Origin: JBCCQH01 sp039024435
Lineage (GTDB): Bacteria > Bacteroidota > Bacteroidia > J057 > JADKCL01
Assembly (NCBI GenBank): GCA_039024435.1
Contig: JBCCQH010000018.1
Location: 17,648-81,647 of the forward strand
Reading direction: 5' to 3'
DNA: 64,000 bases
Shown: one piece after another, positions 42,919-52,176 of the stretch
Position numbering within the stretch: position 1 is the first letter of the stretch
How the letters are laid out: the number at the start of each line of letters is the position of its first letter
The notes under the pieces: generated by a model
Seen by the model: the letters and a program-made list of their open reading frames with translations, nothing else
Database searches by the model: none
What the model was told of the DNA's origin: nothing
Translations under genes and position numbers: made by a program

Positions 42919-44787
42919 ATGCGGAAAATATCAGTCACAATTGTTCTTGCATTGTTCGCCGCCGTGACCTACGGGCAGAAATTCAGTGGATGGGAAGCGG
43001 GTACACCCCCACCCCACGCTCCGGCTTCGGCCGTGCTGGAAAATGTCGGTATTGAGATGGCGCCTTCGGCGGGCGTCGAAGCGGTGCGCCAAGTACTACT
43101 GGCCCGAAAAGCGGCCTTCATGGGCGGTACTTCGGATCTGATCGCTACCCACGACATCCCAAGTCCCGGGGGCTTTCACTACACCTACCAGCAGACCTTC
43201 GCGGGGATTCCCGTCTACCAAGCTTCCATCAAGGCCAATCTCTACGCGGATAAGCGCATCCACACCCTGCTGAGTACCCTGCGTCCCGTTTCCGCCCCGG
43301 TGGCGGAGTTCCAGCACGACATTCCGGCCCTGCGCCACCACTTAGAAGCGTTGTACGATCAGGGACAAGCAAATTTTGCCATTGAAGCCGAGCGCGTCTG
43401 GTTTCCCCGGGACAATGCACTTTACCCGGCCTTCCGCGTGGAACTGGCCCGCGCGACCCGACTCTGGGAACTGATCATCGCCGATGCCGATTGGGCCGAG
43501 TTGCAGCGCCGCGACCTCGCCTCCTACTGCCGTCCCTTGCCGCCGCCAGTGGATACCTCTGGGGTGGGCATGGTCTTTTTGCCGGATCCCCTCACCTCCT
43601 CCGGCAATGTCTACGGGGGCAACTACGTGGACAATTCCGACGCGGACAGCGATGCCCTGAACAACGAACGCGTGGAGGTCACACTACAAGACATCAATTG
43701 GAACGGTACTTTTTTCCTGCTTGAAGGCCCCTATGTGCGCATTGCGGACGTCGAGTCGCCCTCCAGCGCTCCGGCCACCTCCCTCAATGGCAACTTTATA
43801 TATACCCGGGAGGAGCAAGGATTTGAAGACGTGATGTGCTATTACCACATCGATAGCTACCAGCGTTATATCCAATCGCTGGGATTCAACAATCTGATGA
43901 ATGCACAACTGACCGTCGATCCCCACGGTCTAAATGGGCAGGACAATTCTCACTTCGTGCCCCAGGGCGGCAATATCCGCCTCGCGTTTGGGGAAGGCGG
44001 TGTAGATGACGCCGAGGACGCCGACGTCGTTGTCCACGAATACGGTCACGCGCTTTCTTACTCCGCTGCCCCCGGCACCAATGGGGGCCTGGAGCGCACC
44101 GGCCTGGACGAAGGCATCGGGGATTACATTTCTGCCTCTTACTCCCGGAGCCTTTACTATGCGCTCTGGAAGAATACCTTTACTTGGGATGGGCACAATG
44201 AGTTCTGGCCTGGGCGTACCGCTTCCACCAGCATGCTTTATCCGCCGAGTACGGCCGACATATACCTCTACGGTCAGATTTGGGCGACGGCCCTCATGGA
44301 AATCTACGGTGACATCGGGCGTACCGCAACCGACAACATTTTCTTCGAAAGCTTGTACGGTCACCAACTGAACATGGATTTACCGCAAGCCGGCGTCGTG
44401 TTCCTCAAAGCGGATTCGGCATTGTACAATGGCATTCACACCAATGTCATCCAGCGGGCCTTTTGCAACCGCAACATCTGGTCGGGCACCGGTCCGGGGG
44501 GCGCTTGCTTTGTTTCCCGCACCGATCCCAGTCTGGACGAAAGCGCCTGGGAATTGTTCCCCAATCCGACCACAATGGAAGTCACCATTCGCATCGCCGA
44601 CGTGGGCTTGCGCAAAAACGTCCGCTACGAAGTGGTCGATCTGATGGGCCAAGTGCTGCGCCACGGCGACATTCGGCAGCAGTATACCCAAGCTCCGCTG
44701 ACCGGCCTCGCTTCCGGACTCTACCTGGTCCAAATCATGCAGGGTGACCTGCGCTTGGGCAGCAAGCGCCTGGAAATTCTTCGCTGA
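42919..44787 (+). CDS. M36 (fungalysin)-like metalloprotease with T9SS sorting tail
   Basis: 622 residues. Signal peptide, then an FTP-type propeptide segment (QTFAGIPVYQASIKANL). The catalytic domain has HEYGH (His373, Glu374, His377) and a third ligand Glu398 in LDEGIGDYI, the gluzincin layout of M36/M4 peptidases. The last ~75 residues (WELFPNPTTMEVTI to GSKRLEILR) are a T9SS type A tail. A secreted protease. Its stop lies 21 bp from the convergent MORN-like gene. Confidence 0.9.
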   Translation: MRKISVTIVLALFAAVTYGQKFSGWEAGTPPPHAPASAVLENVGIEMAPSAGVEAVRQVLLARKAAFMGGTSDLIATHDIPSPGGFHYTYQQTFAGIPVYQASIKANLYADKRIHTLLSTLRPVSAPVAEFQHDIPALRHHLEALYDQGQANFAIEAERVWFPRDNALYPAFRVELARATRLWELIIADADWAELQRRDLASYCRPLPPPVDTSGVGMVFLPDPLTSSGNVYGGNYVDNSDADSDALNNERVEVTLQDINWNGTFFLLEGPYVRIADVESPSSAPATSLNGNFIYTREEQGFEDVMCYYHIDSYQRYIQSLGFNNLMNAQLTVDPHGLNGQDNSHFVPQGGNIRLAFGEGGVDDAEDADVVVHEYGHALSYSAAPGTNGGLERTGLDEGIGDYISASYSRSLYYALWKNTFTWDGHNEFWPGRTASTSMLYPPSTADIYLYGQIWATALMEIYGDIGRTATDNIFFESLYGHQLNMDLPQAGVVFLKADSALYNGIHTNVIQRAFCNRNIWSGTGPGGACFVSRTDPSLDESAWELFPNPTTMEVTIRIADVGLRKNVRYEVVDLMGQVLRHGDIRQQYTQAPLTGLASGLYLVQIMQGDLRLGSKRLEILR

Positions 44788-44808
44788 TTGCGGATTTAAA
44801 CGGCGGAG

Positions 44809-45693
44809 TCAGTCGCCCAGCAGGTCTTCGGGCTGAATGGACAGGTCGCGCGGAAACCAACTGAGATCGTTGGTCCCGTCCTGCGAGGCCCCAAATTGCC
44901 ACAACTGCCTTTTTACGATTTGTCCGGAACCATTGAGGACGACCACTTCACCGTGCAAGGCCCCCTTGCGGAATTCACCGAGGGCCTTGATCTTGCCGGT
45001 GGCGGGATAATAAATGGTAAATGCCCCGTTCAACGCATCGCCGACGTAGTAGGTTTCCATCAATTCCTGGCCGTCTTCGTTGTATTCCCGCCAGTTGCCT
45101 TCCTTCTGACCGAAATACATGGATCCCGACTGGAAGATCGGTCCCGACTCGTGGAAAACGACGTAGGACCCGTTGGGGCGGCCGGATTTATAGGTCAATT
45201 CGGTTTCTTTCTGACCGTTGGCGTACCAGGTGGTAGAGGGACCGCTGCGGACGCCTTTGTCGTAATTCACCAGCGACTTTTTGCCGCCGTCTTCGTAGTA
45301 CTCCCAGCTTGCGTCGACCTTTACCCCGGCTTCCTGGCCTTCAAACTGCTTGTACTGTTCCAGTTTTTTCTGGTTTCCGTTTTCGTAGTACCAGGTCGTC
45401 TTACCGTCGACCACCCCCATTTTGTACTCCACCGATTTGCGGGGCTTTCCATTTTTCCAGTAATAGGTCGCGGTGCTGTCCATCTTCCCCTCGGTCCATT
45501 TAATGATCCCTTTGGTTTCTCCGGTGACGTGGTACTGCGTCTCCAGACCGTGTTTTTCCCCGGCCGAATTGATGGTCCACTCGGCTTTCAATTCGCCGGA
45601 ATCAAAATGGGAAGTAATGGTTTTGGGGCCACCGCAGGCGGTCAAAGCCAGCGCCAGAATCCCGCCCAGGGCAATGCAAATCGAATCTTTCAT
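44809..45693 (-). CDS. MORN/YwqK-like repeat lipoprotein
   Basis: 294 residues. Lipobox LTAC, then about nine repeats of ~22 residues with the pattern G-x-W/Y-x-x-Y/W-x-x-N/D-G-x-x (KTTWYYENGNQKK, SWEYYEDGGKKS, NWREYNEDGQEL). This resembles MORN-type repeats found in YwqK-type antitoxin-like proteins, but no toxin gene is adjacent, so I would not call it an antitoxin. Probably a surface or periplasmic beta-solenoid. Confidence 0.85.
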   Translation of the reverse strand: MKDSICIALGGILALALTACGGPKTITSHFDSGELKAEWTINSAGEKHGLETQYHVTGETKGIIKWTEGKMDSTATYYWKNGKPRKSVEYKMGVVDGKTTWYYENGNQKKLEQYKQFEGQEAGVKVDASWEYYEDGGKKSLVNYDKGVRSGPSTTWYANGQKETELTYKSGRPNGSYVVFHESGPIFQSGSMYFGQKEGNWREYNEDGQELMETYYVGDALNGAFTIYYPATGKIKALGEFRKGALHGEVVVLNGSGQIVKRQLWQFGASQDGTNDLSWFPRDLSIQPEDLLGD

Positions 45694-45717
45694 ACTCAGT
45701 AAATCTCAGCGCAATCG

Positions 45718-46038
45718 TTAGGCGATTCCCGCCGGCCCTCCTCCGTAGGATGGTGGCGTCGGAGGAAATGAAGGGCCGTTCAGTTCGATCCGACCAAAAG
45801 CAGCTTCGTACTTGTCGACATTTTCCGACAGGGCCGCCAGCAAGCGCCGGGCGTGCTGTGGCGTCACCACCACCCGCGAACGCACCTTGCCCTTGCTCAT
45901 GCCCGGTAATACTTGCACGAAATCCAGCACAAATTCAGTCGGCGAATGGCCCACAATCGCAAAGTTTGAATATACCCCTTCGGCGATGTCTTCGGGCACT
46001 TCGATGTTCAGCTGATTCTGATTTTTGGGATCTTCCAT
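45718..46038 (-). CDS. DUF3467-like small protein
   Basis: 106 residues from ATG 46038 (an ATG six codons earlier is possible). The core IAEGVYSNFAIVGHSPTEFVLDF and VVVTPQHARRLLAALSENV fit the DUF3467 family of short cytoplasmic proteins common in Bacteroidota; function unknown. Pro/Gly-rich C-terminus. Its stop is 24 bp from the start of the MORN-like lipoprotein on the same strand. Confidence 0.85.
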   Translation of the reverse strand: MEDPKNQNQLNIEVPEDIAEGVYSNFAIVGHSPTEFVLDFVQVLPGMSKGKVRSRVVVTPQHARRLLAALSENVDKYEAAFGRIELNGPSFPPTPPSYGGGPAGIA

Positions 46039-46110
46039 GATTGAATTGTTTCGCACAAAGATAGGGAATCTAGTCCAGGCACTTTGCGGGGAACCGAGCC
46101 TCCAAGCTAA

Positions 46111-46271
46111 GAGGCGATTTAAATCTAATTCTGCGATTTTGCTCTGGCATCTTTTTCCGCCCCTCTTCCGCTATTTTCTCGCCCACAGCTCGGGCTATGG
46201 ACGCCAAAATGAGCTTCGATGGACAAAGGGATCTGCGCTCGCAAATTTCACCAACCAATTTTAGACCGCCT
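46111..46271 (+). repeat. Dispersed TIR-bounded element, copy 4 (161 bp)
   Basis: Begins GAGGCGATTTAAATCTAATT and ends AATTTTAGACCGCCT; the ends are imperfect inverted repeats (AGGCGRTTTAAAT / AGGCGGTCTAAAAT). Flanked by TAA on the left and, after one base, TAA on the right, a possible target duplication. It lies between the DUF3467 gene and purE. Short open frames inside it are not conserved between copies. Confidence 0.72.
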
Positions 46272-46341
46272 GTAAGATCATCTTTCACGCGGTAGCGCAC
46301 CGAATAGACTTTCGATCAATATCTCTCTCCCGTCCGCTCCG

Positions 46342-46854
46342 CTACTCAAATGCGCGGTAGCCCTTTTCCTCCACTTCTCGCGCGCCACGGATCACCTTGG
46401 TCTTCAACGATTCTTTGTAGGCGGCGACTTTTTCCCGGATGTGGGGGTCGCCCGCCCCGAGGATTTGCGCAGCGAGAATGCCCGCGTTTTTGGCGCCATT
46501 GAGGGCCACCGTCGCCACCGGTACGCCCCCCGGCATTTGCAGGATGGACAGAATCGAATCCCAACCATCCAGCGAAATCGACGCTTTGACCGGTACTCCA
46601 ATCACCGGCAGGGGGGTCACCGCAGCAATCATGCCCGGCAGATGGGCCGCTCCGCCCGCTCCGGCAATGATCACCTTGAGCCCACGCTCCACCGCCGTCG
46701 TCCCGTATTCCATGAGCCGTTCCGGGGTGCGGTGCGCGGAAACTATGGTCAGTTCGAAGGGAAGTTCCATTTCCTCCAAAAACGCAGCCGCTTCCCGCAT
46801 GACCTTGAGGTCGGAAGTGCTGCCCATGATGATGCCGATCACAGGGTTTTGCAT
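46342..46854 (-). CDS. purE: PurE, N5-carboxyaminoimidazole ribonucleotide mutase
   Basis: 170 residues. Motifs GSTSDLKVM, SAHRTPERL and GAGGAAHLPGMIAA are all present. It converts N5-CAIR to CAIR in purine synthesis. Start at ATG 46854 overlaps the purK end by 16 bp, a translationally coupled purK-purE order. The longer open frame upstream is the purK shadow. Confidence 0.97.
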   Translation of the reverse strand: MQNPVIGIIMGSTSDLKVMREAAAFLEEMELPFELTIVSAHRTPERLMEYGTTAVERGLKVIIAGAGGAAHLPGMIAAVTPLPVIGVPVKASISLDGWDSILSILQMPGGVPVATVALNGAKNAGILAAQILGAGDPHIREKVAAYKESLKTKVIRGAREVEEKGYRAFE

Positions 46855-47993
46855 GTGACTACTTTGAGTTTTTCTTTCACGATAATGGCTTTCTTGCGTG
46901 CTTCCGCCAATGTATCCGCAACGATGGTCACGTGGCCCATCTTCCGGAAAGGCCGCGTCTGCTTCTTCCCGTAGACGTGGACGTAGACGCCTTCCATGCG
47001 CAGCGCTTCCTCGATGCCTTCGTAGCAAACGTAGCCGGTATGCCCTTCTTCCCCGAGGAGATTGACCATGACCGCTGCCGAACGTCCGGTCACAGAACCC
47101 AGCGGCAAATTCAAAATCGCCCGTACGTGTTGCTCGTATTGCGAGGTGTAATTGCTTTCAATGGTGTGGTGCCCGCTGTTGTGGGGACGTGGCGCTGATT
47201 CATTGACCAGTACCTCCCCGGAGGGAGTCACAAACATTTCCACCGCCAGGACGCCGACGAGGTCGAGGGCCGCGGCGACTTGCAGGGCCACTTCCGCAAC
47301 CCGCTTTTCCATTTCCCCGGTCAAATTCGCTGGGCTATAAAGAAACTCTACCAGATTTGCCGTGGGATGGAAATCCATTTCTACCGAGGGAAATACCTGC
47401 GTTTCCCCGGACACCGAGCGGGCCACAATGACCGAAATCTCCTGCTTGTCCCCCACGTAGTCCTCGATCAAACCCGCGCCATCCGGCAGTTCTTCCACGT
47501 CCTCCCGGCTGCGCAAAATATTGACCCCTCGGCCATCGTAGCCTTCCCGCGCCAGTTTCTGCACGCAGGGAAAGTCCAGCTCCCGGTTGAGCAGTTCGGC
47601 TTTCGTTTTGTAGCGGAAGAAAGGACTCGTAGGAATCTGGTGATCGCGGTAAAAATCTTTCTGCAGTCCTTTGTCCTGGATCGTACGCAGCAGCTCGGCG
47701 GAGGGATACACTTGCGTACCCTCACTTTCAAGCTTTGCCAGTGCATCCACATTGATGTGCTCGATTTCGAAGGTCAGAACGTCTACCAGCTTACCAAACC
47801 GGTAGACGGTTTCGAAATCTTTGAGGTCCCCAACTTCAAACACCTCTGCCCGCCCCTTGCACGGGGAAAAACTAGATGGATCCAGAACCGCGGTGCGAAT
47901 GTCCATCCGCGAAGTCTCCTGCAACAGCATTTTCCCGAGTTGGCCCCCTCCGAGAATGCCCAGCATAAAATCCGATGAAAAATATTGCGACAT
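46839..47993 (-). CDS. purK: PurK, N5-carboxyaminoimidazole ribonucleotide synthase
   Basis: 384 residues. ATP-grasp enzyme: GILGGGQLGKMLL at the N-terminus, KLAREGYDGRGV, and the NESAPRPHNSGHHTIE signature. It makes N5-CAIR from AIR, bicarbonate and ATP, the step before PurE. ATG 47993 is chosen: the frame is open upstream but conservation begins at MSQYFSSDFMLGILGGG. Operon with purE (overlap). Confidence 0.97.
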   Translation of the reverse strand: MSQYFSSDFMLGILGGGQLGKMLLQETSRMDIRTAVLDPSSFSPCKGRAEVFEVGDLKDFETVYRFGKLVDVLTFEIEHINVDALAKLESEGTQVYPSAELLRTIQDKGLQKDFYRDHQIPTSPFFRYKTKAELLNRELDFPCVQKLAREGYDGRGVNILRSREDVEELPDGAGLIEDYVGDKQEISVIVARSVSGETQVFPSVEMDFHPTANLVEFLYSPANLTGEMEKRVAEVALQVAAALDLVGVLAVEMFVTPSGEVLVNESAPRPHNSGHHTIESNYTSQYEQHVRAILNLPLGSVTGRSAAVMVNLLGEEGHTGYVCYEGIEEALRMEGVYVHVYGKKQTRPFRKMGHVTIVADTLAEARKKAIIVKEKLKVVTCKTL

Positions 47994-48149
47994 GCGGCAA
48001 AGATAACAGGCTCGGCGAAATATCTCGGGAAACTTGGGCGCTGGCGCCGGGAAATGGCGCCCCAGAAAAGTAACCCACATTTCATCCACGTTCGTTTCGG
48101 GCTTGCCTGAATTTATTAACTTATGCACGATTACTTAGCTGCTGCACGC

Positions 48150-49007
48150 ATGAAACCGGTTCGATACTACTGCCTGATCCTGCTCATCGGGATCTGCTTG
48201 CCCTCCGTCTCACTTTTTGCCGGAAACGAAAACCAACCCGCCGGGGCGCGCCGCCTCGCCTTGGGAGGTGCCTTCATGGGGGTGCAGGGCAGTTTTTGGA
48301 ACCTGTGGGGAAATCCGGCGGGCATTGCCGGGGTGGAAAGCGCCGAAGCCGGCGTATTTTTCGAACGCCGCTTTCTGCTCGACCAGCTCAATTTTGGTAC
48401 GGTGGGATTTGTGCTGCCCTTCCAAGGCACCCACTACGCCGGGCTGGCCATTTCCGGCCTGGGATTTGGCGGTTACAACGAGAGCAACGTCGGGCTGAAC
48501 TATGCGACCACGCTGTTTGACCGGCTGAGTTTGGGTGCGGCCGTGCATTACACCCGCACTTCCATCACCGAATACGGCGCCTCCGGAGCTGTCATCGTCA
48601 ATGCCGGTTTGAATGCCCGCCTGTTCGAGGGCTTCTCGGTGGGCTTTCGCGTCTTCAATGCCAACCAAGCCGCCCTCCGCACGGAATTTACCGATCTGCG
48701 CGAACCCATTCCCACCACCATTGACCTGGGAATCGCCTACCAAGTATCAGATAAGGTGCTCCTGGTCGCCGATATGCAAAAACAGGTGGAGTTCAATCCT
48801 TCCTTTCGGGGCGGGGTGGAATACGCCTTCCACAAAAATTTCCGGGCGCGCGTCGGGGCCAGCAACCAGCCGGTCACCATCAATGCGGGTTTCGGATTTT
48901 CGGGGAAGGGTTTCGACCTTGATTTCTCGAATTCTTTCCATGAATTGTTGGGCTATACTCCGGCTCTTTCCTTGAATTACCGCTTCAAGTCGGGGGGCAA
49001 GGAATGA
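48150..49007 (+). CDS. PorV/PorQ-like outer-membrane protein
   Basis: 285 residues. Signal peptide, then the PorV/PorQ-type opening (AGARRLALGGAFMG, WNLWGNPAGIAG) and repeated beta strands. PorV and PorQ are outer-membrane partners of the type IX secretion system; this one may be such a partner or a more general FadL-like relative. It starts at ATG 48150 and overlaps the next gene by 4 bp, so the two are coupled. Confidence 0.8.
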   Translation: MKPVRYYCLILLIGICLPSVSLFAGNENQPAGARRLALGGAFMGVQGSFWNLWGNPAGIAGVESAEAGVFFERRFLLDQLNFGTVGFVLPFQGTHYAGLAISGLGFGGYNESNVGLNYATTLFDRLSLGAAVHYTRTSITEYGASGAVIVNAGLNARLFEGFSVGFRVFNANQAALRTEFTDLREPIPTTIDLGIAYQVSDKVLLVADMQKQVEFNPSFRGGVEYAFHKNFRARVGASNQPVTINAGFGFSGKGFDLDFSNSFHELLGYTPALSLNYRFKSGGKE

Positions 49008-51166
49008 GCCGCCTGCGCCGCTTCGTGTTATTGGGCGGTTTACTGCTTTCCGGCTTGGGGAGCCTGGCTCAGGTCAATCCCGATTCTATCCTGCGCACCG
49101 ATGACGATGACCTGGACATGGTCATCGAGGATGCCATCACCGATATTGAATCCAATGACCAGACCGACTGGACGATTTTTACCGACCAATTGGAGGACTA
49201 CCGGCGCAAACCCCTGGATCTCAACCGCGCCGCCCCCCAAGAGCTGATGCTCCTGCCGGGGATGACCGCCCTGAAGGTAAACAATCTCCTGAGTTACATC
49301 CAGCAATTCGGCAACCTGACTTCCATCTACGAACTGCAAGCGGTGGAAGGATTTGACCTGGAACTATTCCTGGCGATCCGGCCCTACGTGCAGGTGCGCG
49401 AGGCCCGAGAAAAAGACATCAGTACGGGCGACTTGCATCCGGCCGGTCCCCCGCTGCGCGAAGTCCTGAGCGAATCCCGCCACGAACTGTTGCTGCGCTG
49501 GACCTCATTGCTGGAACAACAGCGCGGTTTTTCGCCCCCGGATACTGCTTCGGACGGGAGCCTGAGCAACCGCTACGCCGGCAATGCCCAGCGCTACTAC
49601 GCCCGCTACCGGATGCGGTACAACCGAAACTTCAGCATGGCCTTGGTCGGGGAAAAAGATCCCGGTGAAGAATTCAAGTGGGATCCGCAGAACAACTTTC
49701 ATGGGTTTGACTTTACTGCCGGACACATTTCCATCGGGGACTACGGCAATCTGAAACGCCTCGTGATCGGCGATTACAACATCCAGGTGGGCCAGGGCAT
49801 CTTGCTGTCCACCGGGCTGGGTTTCGGCAAGGGCAGTCAGGCGGTCAATGCGGTCAAGCGGCAAAGCCTCGGCATCCGGCCCTACGCCTCGGTCAATGAG
49901 AACCAGTTTATGCGGGGCGCCGCGGCCACCGTAGCCTTCAGCCGCATCCACGTCACCGGATTCTTTTCGCGCGTGGCCAAAGACGCCAACATCACCATCG
50001 CCGACACCCTCGACAACGACAATGTCCTCGATGTGTCTACCCTGCAAACGAGCGGCTTTCACCGCACGGCTTCCGAAATCGAAGACAAAGACGCCCTCCT
50101 CGAAACCAACTATGGGGCCCGGGTGGAGTACAAAAGTCGCTGGCTGAACGTCGGCGCGACCCATTACTTCCAGGACTTTGGGAGTGTGATCACCCCCAAC
50201 AACAACGATTACCAATTCTTCAACTTTGCCGGGGACCAAAATTTTCTCACCGGACTGGATTTCGACGCGACCTTCCGCAATTTCAACTTTTTCGGTGAAG
50301 TCGCCCGCAGCAAGTCCGGCGGTACGGGGATGGTACTGGGCATGCTCACCAGCCTCCACCCGAAAGTGGACCTGGCCCTTCAGTTCCGCAATTTTGCACC
50401 CAATTTTCACACCTTTCGGGCCTTCGTGTTTGCTGAACGTCCCACCGCGGCGCGCAATGAGCGCGGAGTATACTTTGGGCTGACGGTGACGCCCTCCCCG
50501 CGTTGGAAATTCTCCACCTACTTCGACCAGTTCGTCTTTCCCTGGCACAATTTCAATGTCTCCTTCCCCTCGCGGGGCAACGAATTTTTCTCCCAACTGG
50601 AGTTCAAGCCTTCCCGCAGTTTGCAGATCTACTTGCGCTTCCGCTCCGACCACAAGCAGATCAACGCCCGGGAACTGCCCGCCGGCCAGCAAATCGAATT
50701 TGTGGTTCCCACCCGGCGGGATGGTTTGCGTCTGCACCTCGCCTACAAGGTCCACCGCACGCTGACCATTCGGTCCCGGATCGAAGCCAGTTGGTACCAG
50801 CGCGGCTTAGAAAACGCCCTGGAAGAACAACACACCGGCCTGGTGGCCTACCAAGACATCGCCTGGAAACTCGGCTGGAAGTGGAAACTTACCGGGCGCT
50901 ACGCCATTTTTGACGCGCAGGACTTCGATGCCCGGATCTACGCGTACGAAAATGACATCCTGGGCTTTTTCAGCATTCCGGCCTATGCGGGTCTGGGTAC
51001 CCGCTACTACCTGCTGCTCAATTACAAACCGGTCAAGGGCCTGCAGTTTTGGGCGCGTTTTGCCCGCACCCGACTGCGGTACGACCAGACGATTGGGTCG
51101 GGTCTGAATGAAATCACGGGCAATACCCGCTCGGAGGTGAAATTACAGATGCAATTGACTTTTTGA
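49004..51166 (+). CDS. Helix-hairpin-helix protein with large C-terminal outer-membrane barrel
   Basis: 720 residues. Signal peptide, then a helical region with ComEA-like HhH units at about residues 70-130 (LDLNRAAPQELMLLPGM, FGNLTSIYELQAVEGF). From about residue 190 on the sequence is a long run of amphipathic strands ending in KLQMQLTF, typical of an outer-membrane barrel. HhH domains bind DNA without sequence preference, so surface DNA binding or uptake is possible (inference). It is translationally coupled to the PorV-like gene upstream. Confidence 0.82.
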   Translation: MSRLRRFVLLGGLLLSGLGSLAQVNPDSILRTDDDDLDMVIEDAITDIESNDQTDWTIFTDQLEDYRRKPLDLNRAAPQELMLLPGMTALKVNNLLSYIQQFGNLTSIYELQAVEGFDLELFLAIRPYVQVREAREKDISTGDLHPAGPPLREVLSESRHELLLRWTSLLEQQRGFSPPDTASDGSLSNRYAGNAQRYYARYRMRYNRNFSMALVGEKDPGEEFKWDPQNNFHGFDFTAGHISIGDYGNLKRLVIGDYNIQVGQGILLSTGLGFGKGSQAVNAVKRQSLGIRPYASVNENQFMRGAAATVAFSRIHVTGFFSRVAKDANITIADTLDNDNVLDVSTLQTSGFHRTASEIEDKDALLETNYGARVEYKSRWLNVGATHYFQDFGSVITPNNNDYQFFNFAGDQNFLTGLDFDATFRNFNFFGEVARSKSGGTGMVLGMLTSLHPKVDLALQFRNFAPNFHTFRAFVFAERPTAARNERGVYFGLTVTPSPRWKFSTYFDQFVFPWHNFNVSFPSRGNEFFSQLEFKPSRSLQIYLRFRSDHKQINARELPAGQQIEFVVPTRRDGLRLHLAYKVHRTLTIRSRIEASWYQRGLENALEEQHTGLVAYQDIAWKLGWKWKLTGRYAIFDAQDFDARIYAYENDILGFFSIPAYAGLGTRYYLLLNYKPVKGLQFWARFARTRLRYDQTIGSGLNEITGNTRSEVKLQMQLTF

Positions 51167-51264
51167 GGCAAGCGCGCCATTGTGGAATGGTATTGCGCGA
51201 TTGGGAGCACAACGACATTGGACCCGTGATGCGATGTAAGCGGCCGCAGGGGCAACCTACCGCC

Positions 51265-51963
51265 CTATTGATAGATCACCAGAATTGTCAAAGCCCCCTC
51301 ATTGGGATTGGGAGCCGTGGTATTGCCCCCGGCATAGAAATTGTCAAAGGCGTACTTCCGCGCCCGGACATCAAAGGTGTAGGTGCCGGCCGGCAAGGTC
51401 AGGGGTACGGTGAAACCCCAAGGGGAGATGGTTCCGAAGAATCCCGTCGCATCCTGAATGTCCACCGTCTGGAAAGCGTTGGTGACCGCGACATTGTTCT
51501 GAAAAACCTGGACAATGCAGCCGGAGCCTCCCCAGAAGGTGGAAAACGTTTCCATCGAACCGTAGGTGCTGAGGGTGACGATGGCCGGAGCCGTCAGGGT
51601 AATCGTCTGCGAGAGACCATTGACCGGCGTAAATACGGTCGAAGTGATGCTGGTGCGGGTGGCAAATACGCCGTAGGCTTCCACAGTTCCCGAAGCCCCC
51701 GAGAGTGCCCCCCACTGTGGCGCGCGTCCCGCGCCTTGGGAGAGGAGAACCTGCCCACTGTTGCCCGGAGCAAGATTGATCAGGGTGCCGTTGACGTCGG
51801 ATACAACCACGTTGGTGTCCGCCGATGCCAAGGCATTCGAACGCACCGAACCATCGACGTGCAATTTTTCCATTGGAGTGGTGATGCCGATCCCGACGTT
51901 TTGCGCCAGAGAGAACAAAGGGAGACCGAGCAGAAGTAGCAGTGGTAGTAGAATTCGTTTCAT
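51265..51963 (-). CDS. Secreted hypothetical protein, tail-fibre-like opening
   Basis: 232 residues. Signal peptide (MKRILLPLLLLLGLPLFSLAQ), then NVGIGITTPMEKLHVDGSVR, an opening common in Bacteroidota exported proteins that also resembles phage tail-fibre repeats. The remainder is Thr/Val-rich beta sequence with no T9SS tail and no S74 chaperone domain. Function unknown. Confidence 0.7.
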   Translation of the reverse strand: MKRILLPLLLLLGLPLFSLAQNVGIGITTPMEKLHVDGSVRSNALASADTNVVVSDVNGTLINLAPGNSGQVLLSQGAGRAPQWGALSGASGTVEAYGVFATRTSITSTVFTPVNGLSQTITLTAPAIVTLSTYGSMETFSTFWGGSGCIVQVFQNNVAVTNAFQTVDIQDATGFFGTISPWGFTVPLTLPAGTYTFDVRARKYAFDNFYAGGNTTAPNPNEGALTILVIYQ

Positions 51964-52176
51964 GGATGACAATAGCTTCGAACGATAAACGGTACGCGCA
52001 CAAATAGCTGCGGGAAGCAAAGTGATTCAATCCGACCAAAATTATGGCGGAAATGCGGGGTAACTGGAATACAACATCGACGGCCATGCCGCAGCAATCC
52101 CCATCAATATAGGAGGAAATTTTGACTTTTTTCGGATAAATGCCCGGGCCTCCGGTGAAGGAGCGACAGGGGGAAA

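Noticed and set aside
44809..45693. Calling the MORN-like lipoprotein an antitoxin
   Set aside because: Repeat similarity to YwqK only; a lipobox and no toxin partner argue against a toxin-antitoxin module.
46025..46300. Short ORFs across the dispersed element at 46111
   Set aside because: The frames are broken in the copies at 37387 and 14065, so the conservation is at DNA and not protein level.
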